Shown: positions 27,127 through 35,919, counted from the first letter of the stretch. The stretch: 64,000 bases of DNA from Sphaerisporangium perillae (GCF_023276435.1 NZ_JALLPO010000022.1:1-64000); one strand, 5' to 3'. Translations and numbers: made by a program. Notes: generated from the letters alone by a model not told the origin.

Positions 27127-27864
27127 ATGCCGGTTCTCGCGGGCAGGACCGCGTTCGTCACCGGAGGCGCGAGCGGGATAGGCCGCGCCGTCGTCGACGC
27201 CTACGTTCGTGAGGGAGCCGAGGTCATCGTCGCCGACCGCGACGCCGAGCGGGCGGCCAAGGCGGCCGCCGAGGCAGGCGCGGCCGGTCATGTCGTCGTC
27301 GACGTGAGCGACAACGAGTCTGTGGCCGCGGCGGTCGACGCCGCGATGGAACGGCTGGGCAGGATCGACGTTCTGGTCAACTCCGCCGGCATCCTCACCG
27401 AGGCGCCGCTGGTCGAGATGGATCTCCGGATGTGGACGGAGACGATCGCGGTCGACCTCACCGGTGTCTTCCTGTGCTGCCGCCACGTCGTCCCTCACAT
27501 GGTCGAGCGGCGGTGGGGTCGCGTCATCAACATCGCCTCCCAGCTCGGCATCAAGGGAGGGCGCTCGCTCACCCACTACGCCGCGGCCAAGGCCGGTGTC
27601 ATCGGGTTCACCAAGTCACTGGCCCTGGAGGTCGCCGAACACAACGTGCTGGTCAACGCGATCGCCCCGGGCCCTGTCGAGACCCCGATGGTCGCCGGCA
27701 TCACGGAGGCCTGGAAGGTCGCCAAGCGTGCCGAGCTTCCTCTCGGTCGGTTCGGCCGGCCGGAGGAGGTCGCCCCCACCGCGGTCCTGCTGGCCGGTGA
27801 ACCCGGCGGCAACCTCTACGTCGGGCAGACCCTCGGCCCGAACTCCGGGGACGTCATGCCCTGA
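27127..27864 (+). CDS. SDR-family oxidoreductase
   Basis: A 245-residue classical SDR, only moderately similar to its neighbour. Cofactor loop TGGASGIG, active-site NIASQLGIKGGRS and YAAAKAG are present. GAAGGAGG precedes the ATG. The family acts as NAD(P)-dependent alcohol or ketone oxidoreductase. It closes the operon that began at 21,443; a divergence in transcription units occurs before the GntR gene. Confidence 0.9.
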   Translation: MPVLAGRTAFVTGGASGIGRAVVDAYVREGAEVIVADRDAERAAKAAAEAGAAGHVVVDVSDNESVAAAVDAAMERLGRIDVLVNSAGILTEAPLVEMDLRMWTETIAVDLTGVFLCCRHVVPHMVERRWGRVINIASQLGIKGGRSLTHYAAAKAGVIGFTKSLALEVAEHNVLVNAIAPGPVETPMVAGITEAWKVAKRAELPLGRFGRPEEVAPTAVLLAGEPGGNLYVGQTLGPNSGDVMP

Positions 27865-27932
27865 CCGGGCGAATCTCGTCACATCGGTGCGCTCGGGGAC
27901 GCGCTCATGCCGCATCAGGGCGGTGAACAGCA

Positions 27933-27984
27933 TTGGAGGCTTGAACGTCTCCCATATAATGTTCAACATTTGGTACAACAAATG
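27933..27984 (+). promoter_or_regulatory. GntR promoter and likely autoregulatory operator
   Basis: TTGGAG (27933-27938), 16 bp, TATAAT (27955-27960). CATTTGgtacaaCAAATG (27967-27984), a perfect 6-6-6 inverted repeat, covers the expected transcription start, as expected for autorepression by a GntR protein. Confidence 0.7.
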
Positions 27985-28020
27985 CGTCCTGCGAGACTCG
28001 CAGTGCGAGGAGGAACCGCG

Positions 28021-28767
28021 GTGGACCCAGCGGCAAAGGCGGAACCGGCGTTCCGGCGCGTATGGGGCGACCTCCGAACGCAGATCCTGGGTCACGCGTT
28101 CCCGCCGGACACCGCACTGCCCACCGAGGCCGAGATCGCGCGCCAGTACGCCGTGAGCCGCCAGACCGTCCGGCGCGCCTTTCAGGATCTGGTGGCCGAG
28201 GACCTGGTGTTCCGGGTGCCCGGCAGGGGAACGTTCGTCACACCGGCCTCGGGGCGCTATCTGCGGCAGTTCGGCTCTGTCGAGGACCTGATGGGCCTGT
28301 CGGCCGACAGCCAGCTGCAGGTCCTGCGCCCCCTCGCCGCCGCGGTGGACCCCACCTCGGCCGGCAGGCTGCGCCTGCCTGACGACCGGGTCGTCACGGC
28401 GTCCTTCCTGCGGGTCCACCACGGGGAGCCCTTCTCGCACACGAGCATCTATCTGCCGCCCGGCGTCAGGGCACACCTCGGCGAGGTCGAGGAGCTCTCC
28501 AAGCCCGGGACGGTCAGCGAGGTCACCATCATCGGCCTGCTCGACCAGGCCCTCGATGCTCCGATCCAGGACGCCGAACAGAGCATCACCGTTGGGACCG
28601 CCGGTGGCGAGGTCGCGGAGAGCCTGGGCCTCCCGGCGCGCACCCCCGTGCTGCGAATCGACCGAATGTACTTCGACACGAACGGCGATCCGGTCGAGCT
28701 GGCGATCAGCCACTTCCACCCCGACCGGTACTCCTATCGAACCCGGCTTCGCCGCCACCGCCCGTAG
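28021..28767 (+). CDS. GntR/HutC-family transcriptional regulator
   Basis: About 248 residues from GTG 28021, preceded by GAGGAGG. The winged helix is at ~10-75 (ALPTEAEIARQYAVSRQTVRRAFQDLV, then RVPGRGTFV), and a UTRA-type effector domain is at ~95-245 ending PVELAISHFHPDRYSY. HutC-type proteins are usually repressors released by a pathway intermediate. An in-frame ATG at 27982 falls inside the operator and is not favoured. Confidence 0.9.
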   Translation: MDPAAKAEPAFRRVWGDLRTQILGHAFPPDTALPTEAEIARQYAVSRQTVRRAFQDLVAEDLVFRVPGRGTFVTPASGRYLRQFGSVEDLMGLSADSQLQVLRPLAAAVDPTSAGRLRLPDDRVVTASFLRVHHGEPFSHTSIYLPPGVRAHLGEVEELSKPGTVSEVTIIGLLDQALDAPIQDAEQSITVGTAGGEVAESLGLPARTPVLRIDRMYFDTNGDPVELAISHFHPDRYSYRTRLRRHRP

Positions 28768-28879
28768 CGCTTCGGCGCGTACTGATCCCGCGAGCCCCGC
28801 CGAGGCGCGTCCCAGGAGGGCCCGCCCCGGCTCGGCATGCCCGGGTTTCCCCGGTCCACGGGATGGATGCCGACACATG

Positions 28880-28924
28880 TTGACGCCAGCCGTACTTTCT
28901 GGATAAATGGCCGTACATTCTTAG
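28880..28924 (+). promoter_or_regulatory. Promoter of the MmgE/PrpD-CoA operon
   Basis: TTGACG (28880-28885), 16 bp, GATAAA (28902-28907). Repeats GCCGTACTTTC (28889) and GCCGTACATTC (28910) are 21 bp apart, about two helical turns. The -10/+1 part matches that of the MFS promoter at 21,257. Confidence 0.65.
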
Positions 28925-28951
28925 TCATCTGACATGCAAGGAGCTGGCGCT

Positions 28952-30136
28952 GTGAGTTCCATTGCCAGGGAGCTGGCGACCTGGGCCGCGAACCTGCGCC
29001 CTACCGCCGCCGACCTCGAACTAGCGGATCGCTCCCTGCTGGACACGGTCGCGGTCGCGGTGGCAGCGCGCAATGAGCCCGTGGTCGAGACGGCCTCGTC
29101 CCTGTCGGAGGCGGCCCGGTGGGCCGTGGCCGCGCACGTGCTGGACTTCGACGATCTGCACATGGAGTCGACGACCCACATCAGCGCCGTCTGCGTTCCG
29201 GCCGTGCTGGCGGCCGGGGGCGACGCGCGCGCCTACCTCGCCGCCGCCGGCGTGATGTCCCGGCTGGGGACGGTGCTCGGCTGGTCGCACTACACCTCCG
29301 GCTGGCACGCCACCACCACCGCCGGCGCACCGGCCGCCGCCGTCGGCGCCGGCGTGGCCCTCGGCCTCGACGCCGGCCGGCTCGCCACGGCCATGGCCCT
29401 CGCGGTCCCCGCGGCAGGCGGTGTCCAGCGAGCGTTCGGCACCGACGCCAAGTCGCTGCAGGTCGGCTTCGCCGTTGACGCAGGCGTGCGGGCGGCGCAT
29501 CTGGCCGCCGCGGGCGCCAGTGCGGACGTCTCCGCGCTCGACCAATGGCTGGAGCTCGTCGGTGGCGACCCGAGCGTCCTTGACCTGACCGGCCCGGCGA
29601 TTCCCGGCGGCCTGGCCGTCAAGATCTTCCCCTGCTGCTACGCACTGCAGCGCCCGATCAGCGCTCTGGCCGGCCTGGCCACCCAGCTGGACGCCGCCCA
29701 GGTCGACCGCATCGTGCTCAAGACGCCCAAGGGCACGGTCACCCCGCTGATCCACCACCGTCCGGACACCGGGCTGCAGGCCAAGTTCAGCCTCGAGTAC
29801 GCCGCGGCGACCGCGTTGCTGGACTCCCACCAGGGCTTCGCGAGCTTCACGGACCAGGCGGTGCGACGACCGGAGGCCCGTCGCCTGGTGGACCTGGTCG
29901 ATGTGCGGCTCGGCGACGGCGGCGACTGGCTGCTCGCCGGAGAGCTCGAAGCGGAGGTCCACACCGGCGACGACGTGCTGCGCGTCCGGTCCCAGTTCCC
30001 GCCCGGCTCACCGCAGCGTCCTCCCACGCGGGATGAGCTCCTGCGCAAGGTCGAGGACTGCCTCGACGGCACCACGCTCGTCCCGGACACCATCGGCTGG
30101 TCATCCGCGTGCCAGATCCTGCGCGACCACTTCTGA
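28952..30136 (+). CDS. MmgE/PrpD-family protein
   Basis: About 394 residues, starting at GTG 28952 after AAGGAG (an ATG at 28934 is in frame but badly placed). Family segments: HVLDFDDLHMESTTHISAVCVPAVLA, GWHATTTAGAPAAA and VKIFPCCYALQRP. Members include 2-methylcitrate dehydratase, cis-aconitate decarboxylase and imidodisuccinate-type lyases. It is some 50 residues shorter than many relatives. Position before acyl-CoA genes suggests it handles a branched tricarboxylate or dicarboxylate. Confidence 0.85.
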   Translation: MSSIARELATWAANLRPTAADLELADRSLLDTVAVAVAARNEPVVETASSLSEAARWAVAAHVLDFDDLHMESTTHISAVCVPAVLAAGGDARAYLAAAGVMSRLGTVLGWSHYTSGWHATTTAGAPAAAVGAGVALGLDAGRLATAMALAVPAAGGVQRAFGTDAKSLQVGFAVDAGVRAAHLAAAGASADVSALDQWLELVGGDPSVLDLTGPAIPGGLAVKIFPCCYALQRPISALAGLATQLDAAQVDRIVLKTPKGTVTPLIHHRPDTGLQAKFSLEYAAATALLDSHQGFASFTDQAVRRPEARRLVDLVDVRLGDGGDWLLAGELEAEVHTGDDVLRVRSQFPPGSPQRPPTRDELLRKVEDCLDGTTLVPDTIGWSSACQILRDHF

Positions 30137-30208
30137 GACCCGATTCGCGCGCTGAGGCGCCGCACCGATGAGACCGACCCGCTTCGCGCGCTGAGGCGCC
30201 GCACCGAT
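30135..30208 (+). repeat. Tandem duplication before the acyl-CoA dehydrogenase
   Basis: Two adjacent copies (35-39 bp) sharing TTCGCGCGCTGAGGCGCC followed by GCACCGAT lie in the 93-bp gap. GCGCGC/GGCGCC self-complementarity allows a hairpin in each copy. Confidence 0.8.
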
Positions 30209-30229
30209 CACAACCGGAGAGGAGTCCCC

Positions 30230-31387
30230 GTGGAGGGACTGAACGAGGAAGAGCAAGCGATCGTCGAGATGGTCCGTGACTTCGTCAACCGGGAGGTGAA
30301 GCCGGTCGCGCAGGAACTGGACCACACCAACACCTACCCCGAGAAGCTCATCGAGCAGATGAAGCAGCTGGGCGTGTTCGGCCTGGCGATCCCCGAGCCC
30401 TGGGGCGAGGCTCGCGTGAGCACGCCCTGCTACGCGCTCGTCACCGAAGAGCTGGCCCGTGGCTGGATGAGCCTGGCCGGCGCCATGGGTGGTCACACGG
30501 TCGTCGCCAAGCTCATCCTCGACTACGGCACTCAGGAGCAGAAGGACACCTACCTGCCGCGTATGGCGACCGGTGAGCTGCGCGCCACGATGGCCCTCAC
30601 CGAGCCCGGCGGCGGCTCCGACCTGCAGGCGATGCGCACCTTCGCATCCTCAGCCGGTGACGAGTACGTCATCAACGGCTCCAAGACGTGGATCACCAAC
30701 GCCCGCACGGCAGAGCTCATCGCGCTGCTGTGCAAGACCGACCCGGCCGCCACGCCGGCACACAAGGGCATCAGCATCCTGCTGGTCGAGAAGGGCCCGG
30801 GCTTCTCCCTCTCCCGCGACCTGCCCAAGCTGGGATACAAGGGCGTGGAGAGCTGCGAGATCGCCTTCGACGACTTCCGCGTCCCGAAGTCCTCCCTCCT
30901 GGGCGAGCGCGAGGGGCAGGGGTTCGCGCAGATGATGCGCGGTCTGGAGATCGGCCGCATCCAGGTGGCCTCCCGGGCCCTCGGCGTCGGGCGAGCCGCC
31001 CTGGAGGACGCGCTGCGCTACTCCCAGGAGCGGGAGAGCTTCGGCAAGCCGATCTGGAAGCACCAGTCGATCGGCAACTACCTCGCTGACATGGCCACGA
31101 AGCTGACTGCGGCCCGCCAGCTGGTGCTCTACGCGTCGCGTCGCTTCGACGCCGGTGAGCGGGCCGACATGGAGGCCGGTATGGCCAAGCTCTTCGCCTC
31201 CGAGACCGCCATGCAGATCGCGCTCGACGCCATCCGGATCCACGGCGGCTACGGCTACTCCACCGAGTTCGACGTGGAGCGCTACTTCCGTGACGCGCCC
31301 CTGATGATCGTCGGCGAGGGCACCAACGAGATCCAGCGCAACGTCATCGCCCGCCAACTGGTCAGCCGCGGCACGGTGGCCCCCTGA
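30230..31387 (+). CDS. Acyl-CoA dehydrogenase
   Basis: A 385-residue flavoprotein starting at GTG. FAD/substrate motifs are ALTEPGGGSDLQAMRT and SKTWITNA; the C-terminal VGEGTNEIQRNVIARQL carries the catalytic Glu of the EGT motif. It oxidises an acyl-CoA to the 2,3-enoyl-CoA. With the CitE, CaiB and MaoC genes next to it, a branched dicarboxylyl-CoA such as methylsuccinyl-CoA is a reasonable but unproved substrate. Confidence 0.92.
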   Translation: MEGLNEEEQAIVEMVRDFVNREVKPVAQELDHTNTYPEKLIEQMKQLGVFGLAIPEPWGEARVSTPCYALVTEELARGWMSLAGAMGGHTVVAKLILDYGTQEQKDTYLPRMATGELRATMALTEPGGGSDLQAMRTFASSAGDEYVINGSKTWITNARTAELIALLCKTDPAATPAHKGISILLVEKGPGFSLSRDLPKLGYKGVESCEIAFDDFRVPKSSLLGEREGQGFAQMMRGLEIGRIQVASRALGVGRAALEDALRYSQERESFGKPIWKHQSIGNYLADMATKLTAARQLVLYASRRFDAGERADMEAGMAKLFASETAMQIALDAIRIHGGYGYSTEFDVERYFRDAPLMIVGEGTNEIQRNVIARQLVSRGTVAP

Positions 31388-31388
31388 G

Positions 31389-32261
31389 ATGAGTACGGAC
31401 GTCGACGCCCGCCCGCCCGCGACGGTGGACGTGCACAGCGCTCGTTCCTGGCTGTTCGTCCCTGGTGACCGCGGCGACCGGTTCGCCAAGGCGGCCGCGA
31501 GCGGCGCTGACGTCGTGGTCTGCGACCTGGAGGACGCCGTCGCCGCCGACGCCAAGGCATCGGCCCGCGCCGGGGTCACGCGCTGGCTCGACAAGGGCGG
31601 TGTCGCGTGCGTGCGGATCAACGCCCACGGCACGCCGTTCTACGACGCGGACGTCTCCGCGCTGTCGGGGATACCAGGCCTGCGTGCCGTCATGCTGCCC
31701 AAGGCCGAGGACCCACGTGCCCTGGCTGAGCTCGGCGACGCCCTTGGCCCGGACACGGCGGTGGTCGCACTGGTCGAGACGGCGCTGGGCCTGCATCGCG
31801 CATATGATCTGGCCTCGGCGAACCGCGTGGCTCGCCTGGCCTTCGGCTCGATCGACTTCGCTCTCGACGTCGGCGCCGAGGAAGCACCGACCCCGATGCT
31901 CTTCGCGCGATCCTCCCTCGTCGTGGCATCCCGCGCAGCGGGCATAGCCGCTCCGGTCGACGGTGTCACCGTCGCACTGGACGACCCTTCCGTCGTGGCG
32001 GCGGACGCCGCCACAGCGGCCGGTCTGGGCTTCGGCGGCAAGCTGTGCATCCACCCGCGTCAGGTGAGCGCCGTCAACGCCGCGTTCAGCCCCAGCGAGG
32101 AGGAGGTGCGGCGCGCCCGCCGGATCCTGGACAGCGTCACCGACGGCGGTGCTGGACGGCTGGACGGGCAGATGGTCGACCGGCCGGTCGTGGAGCGCGC
32201 CCGTCTGGTCCTGCGACGGGCCGGCTTGGAGCCGGTCCCCGACGACCCGAGGAGGTCCTAG
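31389..32261 (+). CDS. CitE-like acyl-CoA lyase (citramalyl/malyl-CoA lyase family)
   Basis: A 290-residue HpcH/HpaI-CitE family protein: SWLFVPGDRGDRFAKAAASG, the Mg-binding VCDLEDAV, and FGSIDFALDVG. These lyases split (S)-citramalyl-CoA, malyl-CoA or relatives into acetyl-CoA plus an oxoacid. Its stop overlaps the CoA-transferase GTG by one base. The trio with CoA-transferase and MaoC hydratase recalls the itaconate pathway (RipABC). Confidence 0.9.
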   Translation: MSTDVDARPPATVDVHSARSWLFVPGDRGDRFAKAAASGADVVVCDLEDAVAADAKASARAGVTRWLDKGGVACVRINAHGTPFYDADVSALSGIPGLRAVMLPKAEDPRALAELGDALGPDTAVVALVETALGLHRAYDLASANRVARLAFGSIDFALDVGAEEAPTPMLFARSSLVVASRAAGIAAPVDGVTVALDDPSVVAADAATAAGLGFGGKLCIHPRQVSAVNAAFSPSEEEVRRARRILDSVTDGGAGRLDGQMVDRPVVERARLVLRRAGLEPVPDDPRRS

Positions 32262-33421
32262 TGCTCCCATTGGAGGGCATCACCGTAATCGCACTGGAAC
32301 AGGCCGTGGCGGCCCCGTTCGCCACCCGCCAGCTGGCCGACCTGGGTGCACGCGTGATCAAGATCGAGCGTGCGGGCAGCGGGGACTTCGCCCGCGGCTA
32401 CGACGAGACGGTCAAGGGCATGTCGAGCTACTTCGTGTGGCTCAACCGGGGCAAGGAGAGCATCACGCTCGACATCAAGGACCCGGAGGACCGCGTGCTC
32501 CTCGACGCGATGCTCGCGCAGGCGGACGTGTTCGTGCAGAACCTCGTGCCAGGGGCGATGAAGCGACTCGGCCTGGACGGGGAGACCCTGCGGGCCAAGC
32601 ACCCGAGGCTGATCACCTGCTCGATCTCCGGCTACGGCTCGGAGGGGCCCTACCGCAGCAAGAAGGCCTACGACCTGCTCGTTCAGTGTGAGACCGGCCT
32701 GCTGTCGGTGACCGGAACGCCCGAGTCGCCCGCCAAGGCCGGCATCTCCGTCGCGGACATCTCCGCCGGCATGTACGCCTACAGCGGTGTGCTGACCGCG
32801 CTGTACGAGCGCGAGCGCACCGGCGTCGGCACCGGCTTCGAGGTGGCGATGCTCGACGCGCTCGGGGAGTGGATCAGCCAGCCGTACTTCTATGCCGGCT
32901 ACGGCGGCACGCCTCCGCGCCGCACGGGCGCCCGCCACGCCTCCATCTCCCCCTACGGGCCGTACCACGCCGGAGACGGGGTGCAGGTGTTCATCGGCGT
33001 GCAGAACGACCGCGAGTGGGCGGCGCTCTGCGCCGACGTGCTGGGCCGGCCGGACCTGGCCCGGGACCCACGCTTCATCCGCAACTCCAGCCGCGTGGAG
33101 AACGACGCCGAGCTGTGCGTGATGCTCGAGGAGGCCCTGTCCGGCCTGACCGCCCAGCAGGTCACCGAGCGCCTCGACGAAGTCGGCATCGCCAACGCCC
33201 GGCTGCGCAGCATGCACGAGTTCGCCGAGCACCCGCAGTTGGAGGCCCGCGACCGGTGGCGCGAGGTGGACTCTCCCGTCGGCACCCTCCGCTCCCTGCT
33301 GCCCCCGGTCACCGTGGCGGGGCGGGAGGCGGCGATGGGCGCGATCCCCGCGCTCGGCGAGCACAGCGACGCCATCCGTGCCGAGTTCGCTTCCAAAAGC
33401 CCCACGAAGGATCAGTCATGA
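32261..33421 (+). CDS. Class III (CaiB/BaiF) CoA-transferase
   Basis: A 386-residue CoA-transferase from GTG 32261 with GAGGAGG-type sequence upstream. The active-site Asp166 lies in GISVADISAGMYA; N-terminal VIALEQAVAAPFATRQLADLGA and CSISGYGSEGPY are typical. It moves CoA from a donor such as succinyl-CoA to a carboxylic acid. Here itaconate, mesaconate or another dicarboxylate is likely from context. It overlaps the next start by 4 bp. Confidence 0.92.
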   Translation: MLPLEGITVIALEQAVAAPFATRQLADLGARVIKIERAGSGDFARGYDETVKGMSSYFVWLNRGKESITLDIKDPEDRVLLDAMLAQADVFVQNLVPGAMKRLGLDGETLRAKHPRLITCSISGYGSEGPYRSKKAYDLLVQCETGLLSVTGTPESPAKAGISVADISAGMYAYSGVLTALYERERTGVGTGFEVAMLDALGEWISQPYFYAGYGGTPPRRTGARHASISPYGPYHAGDGVQVFIGVQNDREWAALCADVLGRPDLARDPRFIRNSSRVENDAELCVMLEEALSGLTAQQVTERLDEVGIANARLRSMHEFAEHPQLEARDRWREVDSPVGTLRSLLPPVTVAGREAAMGAIPALGEHSDAIRAEFASKSPTKDQS

Positions 33422-34269
33422 CATCGAGCGCGGCCAGCGCGGAGCAAGGCGAAACCCAGACCAGCCGCCGCACCGAGCTGATCACCCCCGAGCCGGCCGA
33501 GGCCCTCGCCGGCCTGCTGGACATCGACCCGCCCTCCGGCGACGAGGAACTGCCCGCCCTGTGGCACTGGATCTACCTGCTCGAGCGTCGCAGGCAGAGG
33601 GACCTGGGTCCGGACGGGCATCCGACGCACGGCATACCGGCGCCTCCCGGGCCCGGGCGGCTGCGCATGTTCGCCGGCGGTCGGGTGTCCATGCACACCC
33701 CGCTGCGATTCGGCGAGCCGGCGACCCGCACGACGCGGATCGTCCGCACCGCGGAAAAGGATGGCAAGTCCGGGCCGCTGACGTTCGTGACCGTCCGCAG
33801 CGACATCGAGCAGGGCGGCCGGCCGGCGATCACCGACGAGCAGGACATCGTCTACCGGGCCCCCGGGTCGACGCTGCCGGCGAAGCCCAGCACTTCCGAG
33901 ACCCCCGCGCACACGGCGCCCGAGGATGGCCTCGCGCTCGACGTGGACTCGGTGGTGCTGTTCCGGTTCTCAGCGCTGACCTACAACGCGCACCGCATCC
34001 ATTACGACTCCGCGTATGCCGCGGAGGAGGGCTACCCCGGTCTGGTCGTGCACGGGCCGCTGCAGGCCCTGATGATGGGCGAGCTGATCCGTCGTTCGGG
34101 TGTGCCGCTGGTCGGCCAGGAGTTCGCCTACCGCCTCGTCGCGCCGGCATTCGGTGAGCAGCGCCTGACGGTGGCACCCGACCCCGACGAGACCTGCGTC
34201 TCGGCGCAGGTCAGGGACGGCGCGGGCAGGGTCACCGCGACCAGCACCCTACGCCCGTGGAGCACATAG
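33418..34269 (+). CDS. MaoC-type hydratase (itaconyl/mesaconyl-C4-CoA hydratase-like)
   Basis: A 283-residue two-hotdog protein. The N-terminal FAS1-like hydratase part includes HWIYLLERRRQRDLGPDGHP, and the C-terminal catalytic hot-dog has FRFSALTYNAHRIHYDSAYA with the Asp/His pair. This length and layout match mesaconyl-C4-CoA/itaconyl-CoA hydratases. It would make citramalyl-CoA for the CitE lyase upstream. Its ATG overlaps the CoA-transferase stop. Confidence 0.88.
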   Translation: MTSSAASAEQGETQTSRRTELITPEPAEALAGLLDIDPPSGDEELPALWHWIYLLERRRQRDLGPDGHPTHGIPAPPGPGRLRMFAGGRVSMHTPLRFGEPATRTTRIVRTAEKDGKSGPLTFVTVRSDIEQGGRPAITDEQDIVYRAPGSTLPAKPSTSETPAHTAPEDGLALDVDSVVLFRFSALTYNAHRIHYDSAYAAEEGYPGLVVHGPLQALMMGELIRRSGVPLVGQEFAYRLVAPAFGEQRLTVAPDPDETCVSAQVRDGAGRVTATSTLRPWST

Positions 34270-34391
34270 CGCCCCTCGCCCCACAGATCAGGGCCCTGCT
34301 GAGAGATCTTCATCCACCGGCATCGACGATTGCCACTTGGTGCCAGAGCGGATGCAAGCATGTCTTGGAAGGAGAATAGGGGGGCGGGCGA

Positions 34392-35861
34392 ATGAGTGAC
34401 CTGTCACTGAACACGACCACGGACGCCGGTATCCCCGTGCCCAGCAATGAGTACTCGCTCACGGTCGGCGCCGGCGGCCCCAATCTGCTGCAGGATGCCT
34501 ACCTGATCGAGAAGCTGGCCCACTTCGTCCGCGAGCGCGTCCCCGATCGCGTGTACCACGTCAAGGGCGGCGGCGCCTTCGGCTACTTCGAGGTGACCGC
34601 CGACGTCACCCAGTGGACAAAGGCCGCCTTCCTCAACCAGGTCGGCAAGCGCACACCGATGCTCGTGCGCCTCTCGTCGGTGGCCGGCGAAGAGGGCTAC
34701 CCGGACACGGACCGCGACGTCCGCGGCTTCGCCCTCAAGTTCTACACCGAAGACGGCAACTACGACCTCGTCGGTAACAACACACCGGTCTTCTTCGTGC
34801 GCGACCCCATGAAGTTCCCTGACTTCATTCACTCGCAGGAGCGCATGCCCGACAGCGGCCTGCGCAGCAACAACATGCAGTGGGACTTCTGGACGCTCTC
34901 GCCCGAGTCGGCCCACCAGGTGACGATCCTCATGAGCGACCGGGGGACGCCACGCACTTGGCGCAACATGAACGGCTACAGCAGCGACACCTACATGTGG
35001 GAGAACGCCGCCGGCGAGAAGTTCTGGGTGAAGTACCACTTCAAGACCGAGCAGGGCATCCAGAACATGACCGACGCCGAGGCCAGGGCCATGCGCGCCG
35101 AGGACCTCGACTACCACCGGCGCGACCTGCGGGAGGCGATCGCCCGCGAGGACTACCCGTCCTGGCGCCTCGAGATGCAGATCATGCCGTATGAGGACGC
35201 GGCCGACTACCGCTTCAACCCCTTCGATATCACCAAGGTCTGGCCGCACGAGGACTATCCGACGATCCCGATCGGCCGGATGGTGCTCGACCGCAACCCC
35301 GAGAACTTCTTCGCCCAGATCGTGCAGGCCGGGTTCGACGTGGCCAACTTCGTCCCGGGCATCGGGCCGAGCCCGGACCGGATGGTGCTGGGGCGGATGT
35401 TCGCCTACGGCGACTCCAGCCGTTATCGCACCGGCCCGAACTACGCGCAGCTGCCGGTCAACCGGCCGCTCAACGAGGTGCGCAACTACAACAAAGACGG
35501 CCCGATGTGCTACCACCACAATGGGAACCAGCCGGTCTACGCGCCGAACAGCTACGGCGGGCCGACGGCCGATCCGCAGCGCTACCGCGATCCGAGTTGG
35601 TTCGTGGAGGCCGCCGAGATCATGCGTACGGCCTACGAGGCGCACAGGGACGACAACGACTTCATCCAGCCCGGCACGCTCTACCGCAAGGTGATGTCGC
35701 CGGCCGATCGGGACCATCTGGTCGGCAACATCGTCTGGCACCTGAGCCAGGGGGTAGAGCGCTTCATCCAGGAGCGGGCGGTCAACGACTACTGGAGCAA
35801 GGTCGACCCCGACCTCGGCACGCGCGTCGCCCACGATCTGGGTCTCGCGAAGATCAATTAG
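34392..35861 (+). CDS. katA: Catalase (monofunctional, clade with small subunits)
   Basis: A 489-residue heme catalase. The distal His56 is in VYHVKGGGAFGYFE, the Asn in GNNTPVFFVRD and the heme-ligand Tyr in MFAYGDSSRYR. It decomposes H2O2 in the cytoplasm. It is separated from the MaoC gene by 122 bp, so it may have its own promoter. It is the last gene before scar B and could protect against peroxide from flavin oxidation in the pathway. The gene symbol is by similarity of class only. Confidence 0.93.
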   Translation: MSDLSLNTTTDAGIPVPSNEYSLTVGAGGPNLLQDAYLIEKLAHFVRERVPDRVYHVKGGGAFGYFEVTADVTQWTKAAFLNQVGKRTPMLVRLSSVAGEEGYPDTDRDVRGFALKFYTEDGNYDLVGNNTPVFFVRDPMKFPDFIHSQERMPDSGLRSNNMQWDFWTLSPESAHQVTILMSDRGTPRTWRNMNGYSSDTYMWENAAGEKFWVKYHFKTEQGIQNMTDAEARAMRAEDLDYHRRDLREAIAREDYPSWRLEMQIMPYEDAADYRFNPFDITKVWPHEDYPTIPIGRMVLDRNPENFFAQIVQAGFDVANFVPGIGPSPDRMVLGRMFAYGDSSRYRTGPNYAQLPVNRPLNEVRNYNKDGPMCYHHNGNQPVYAPNSYGGPTADPQRYRDPSWFVEAAEIMRTAYEAHRDDNDFIQPGTLYRKVMSPADRDHLVGNIVWHLSQGVERFIQERAVNDYWSKVDPDLGTRVAHDLGLAKIN

Positions 35862-35874
35862 CTCGAACAAGATC

Positions 35875-35913
35875 AAAGCCTAGGTTCCGAATCCATCGGA
35901 TGACCTGGGCTTT
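35875..35913. terminator. Terminator hairpin at scar B
   Basis: AAAGCCTAGGT and ACCTGGGCTTT form an 11-bp stem with one mismatch. The same hairpin with two base changes in the surrounding 80 bp recurs at 50,083. Confidence 0.75.
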
Positions 35914-35919
35914 CGTCGT

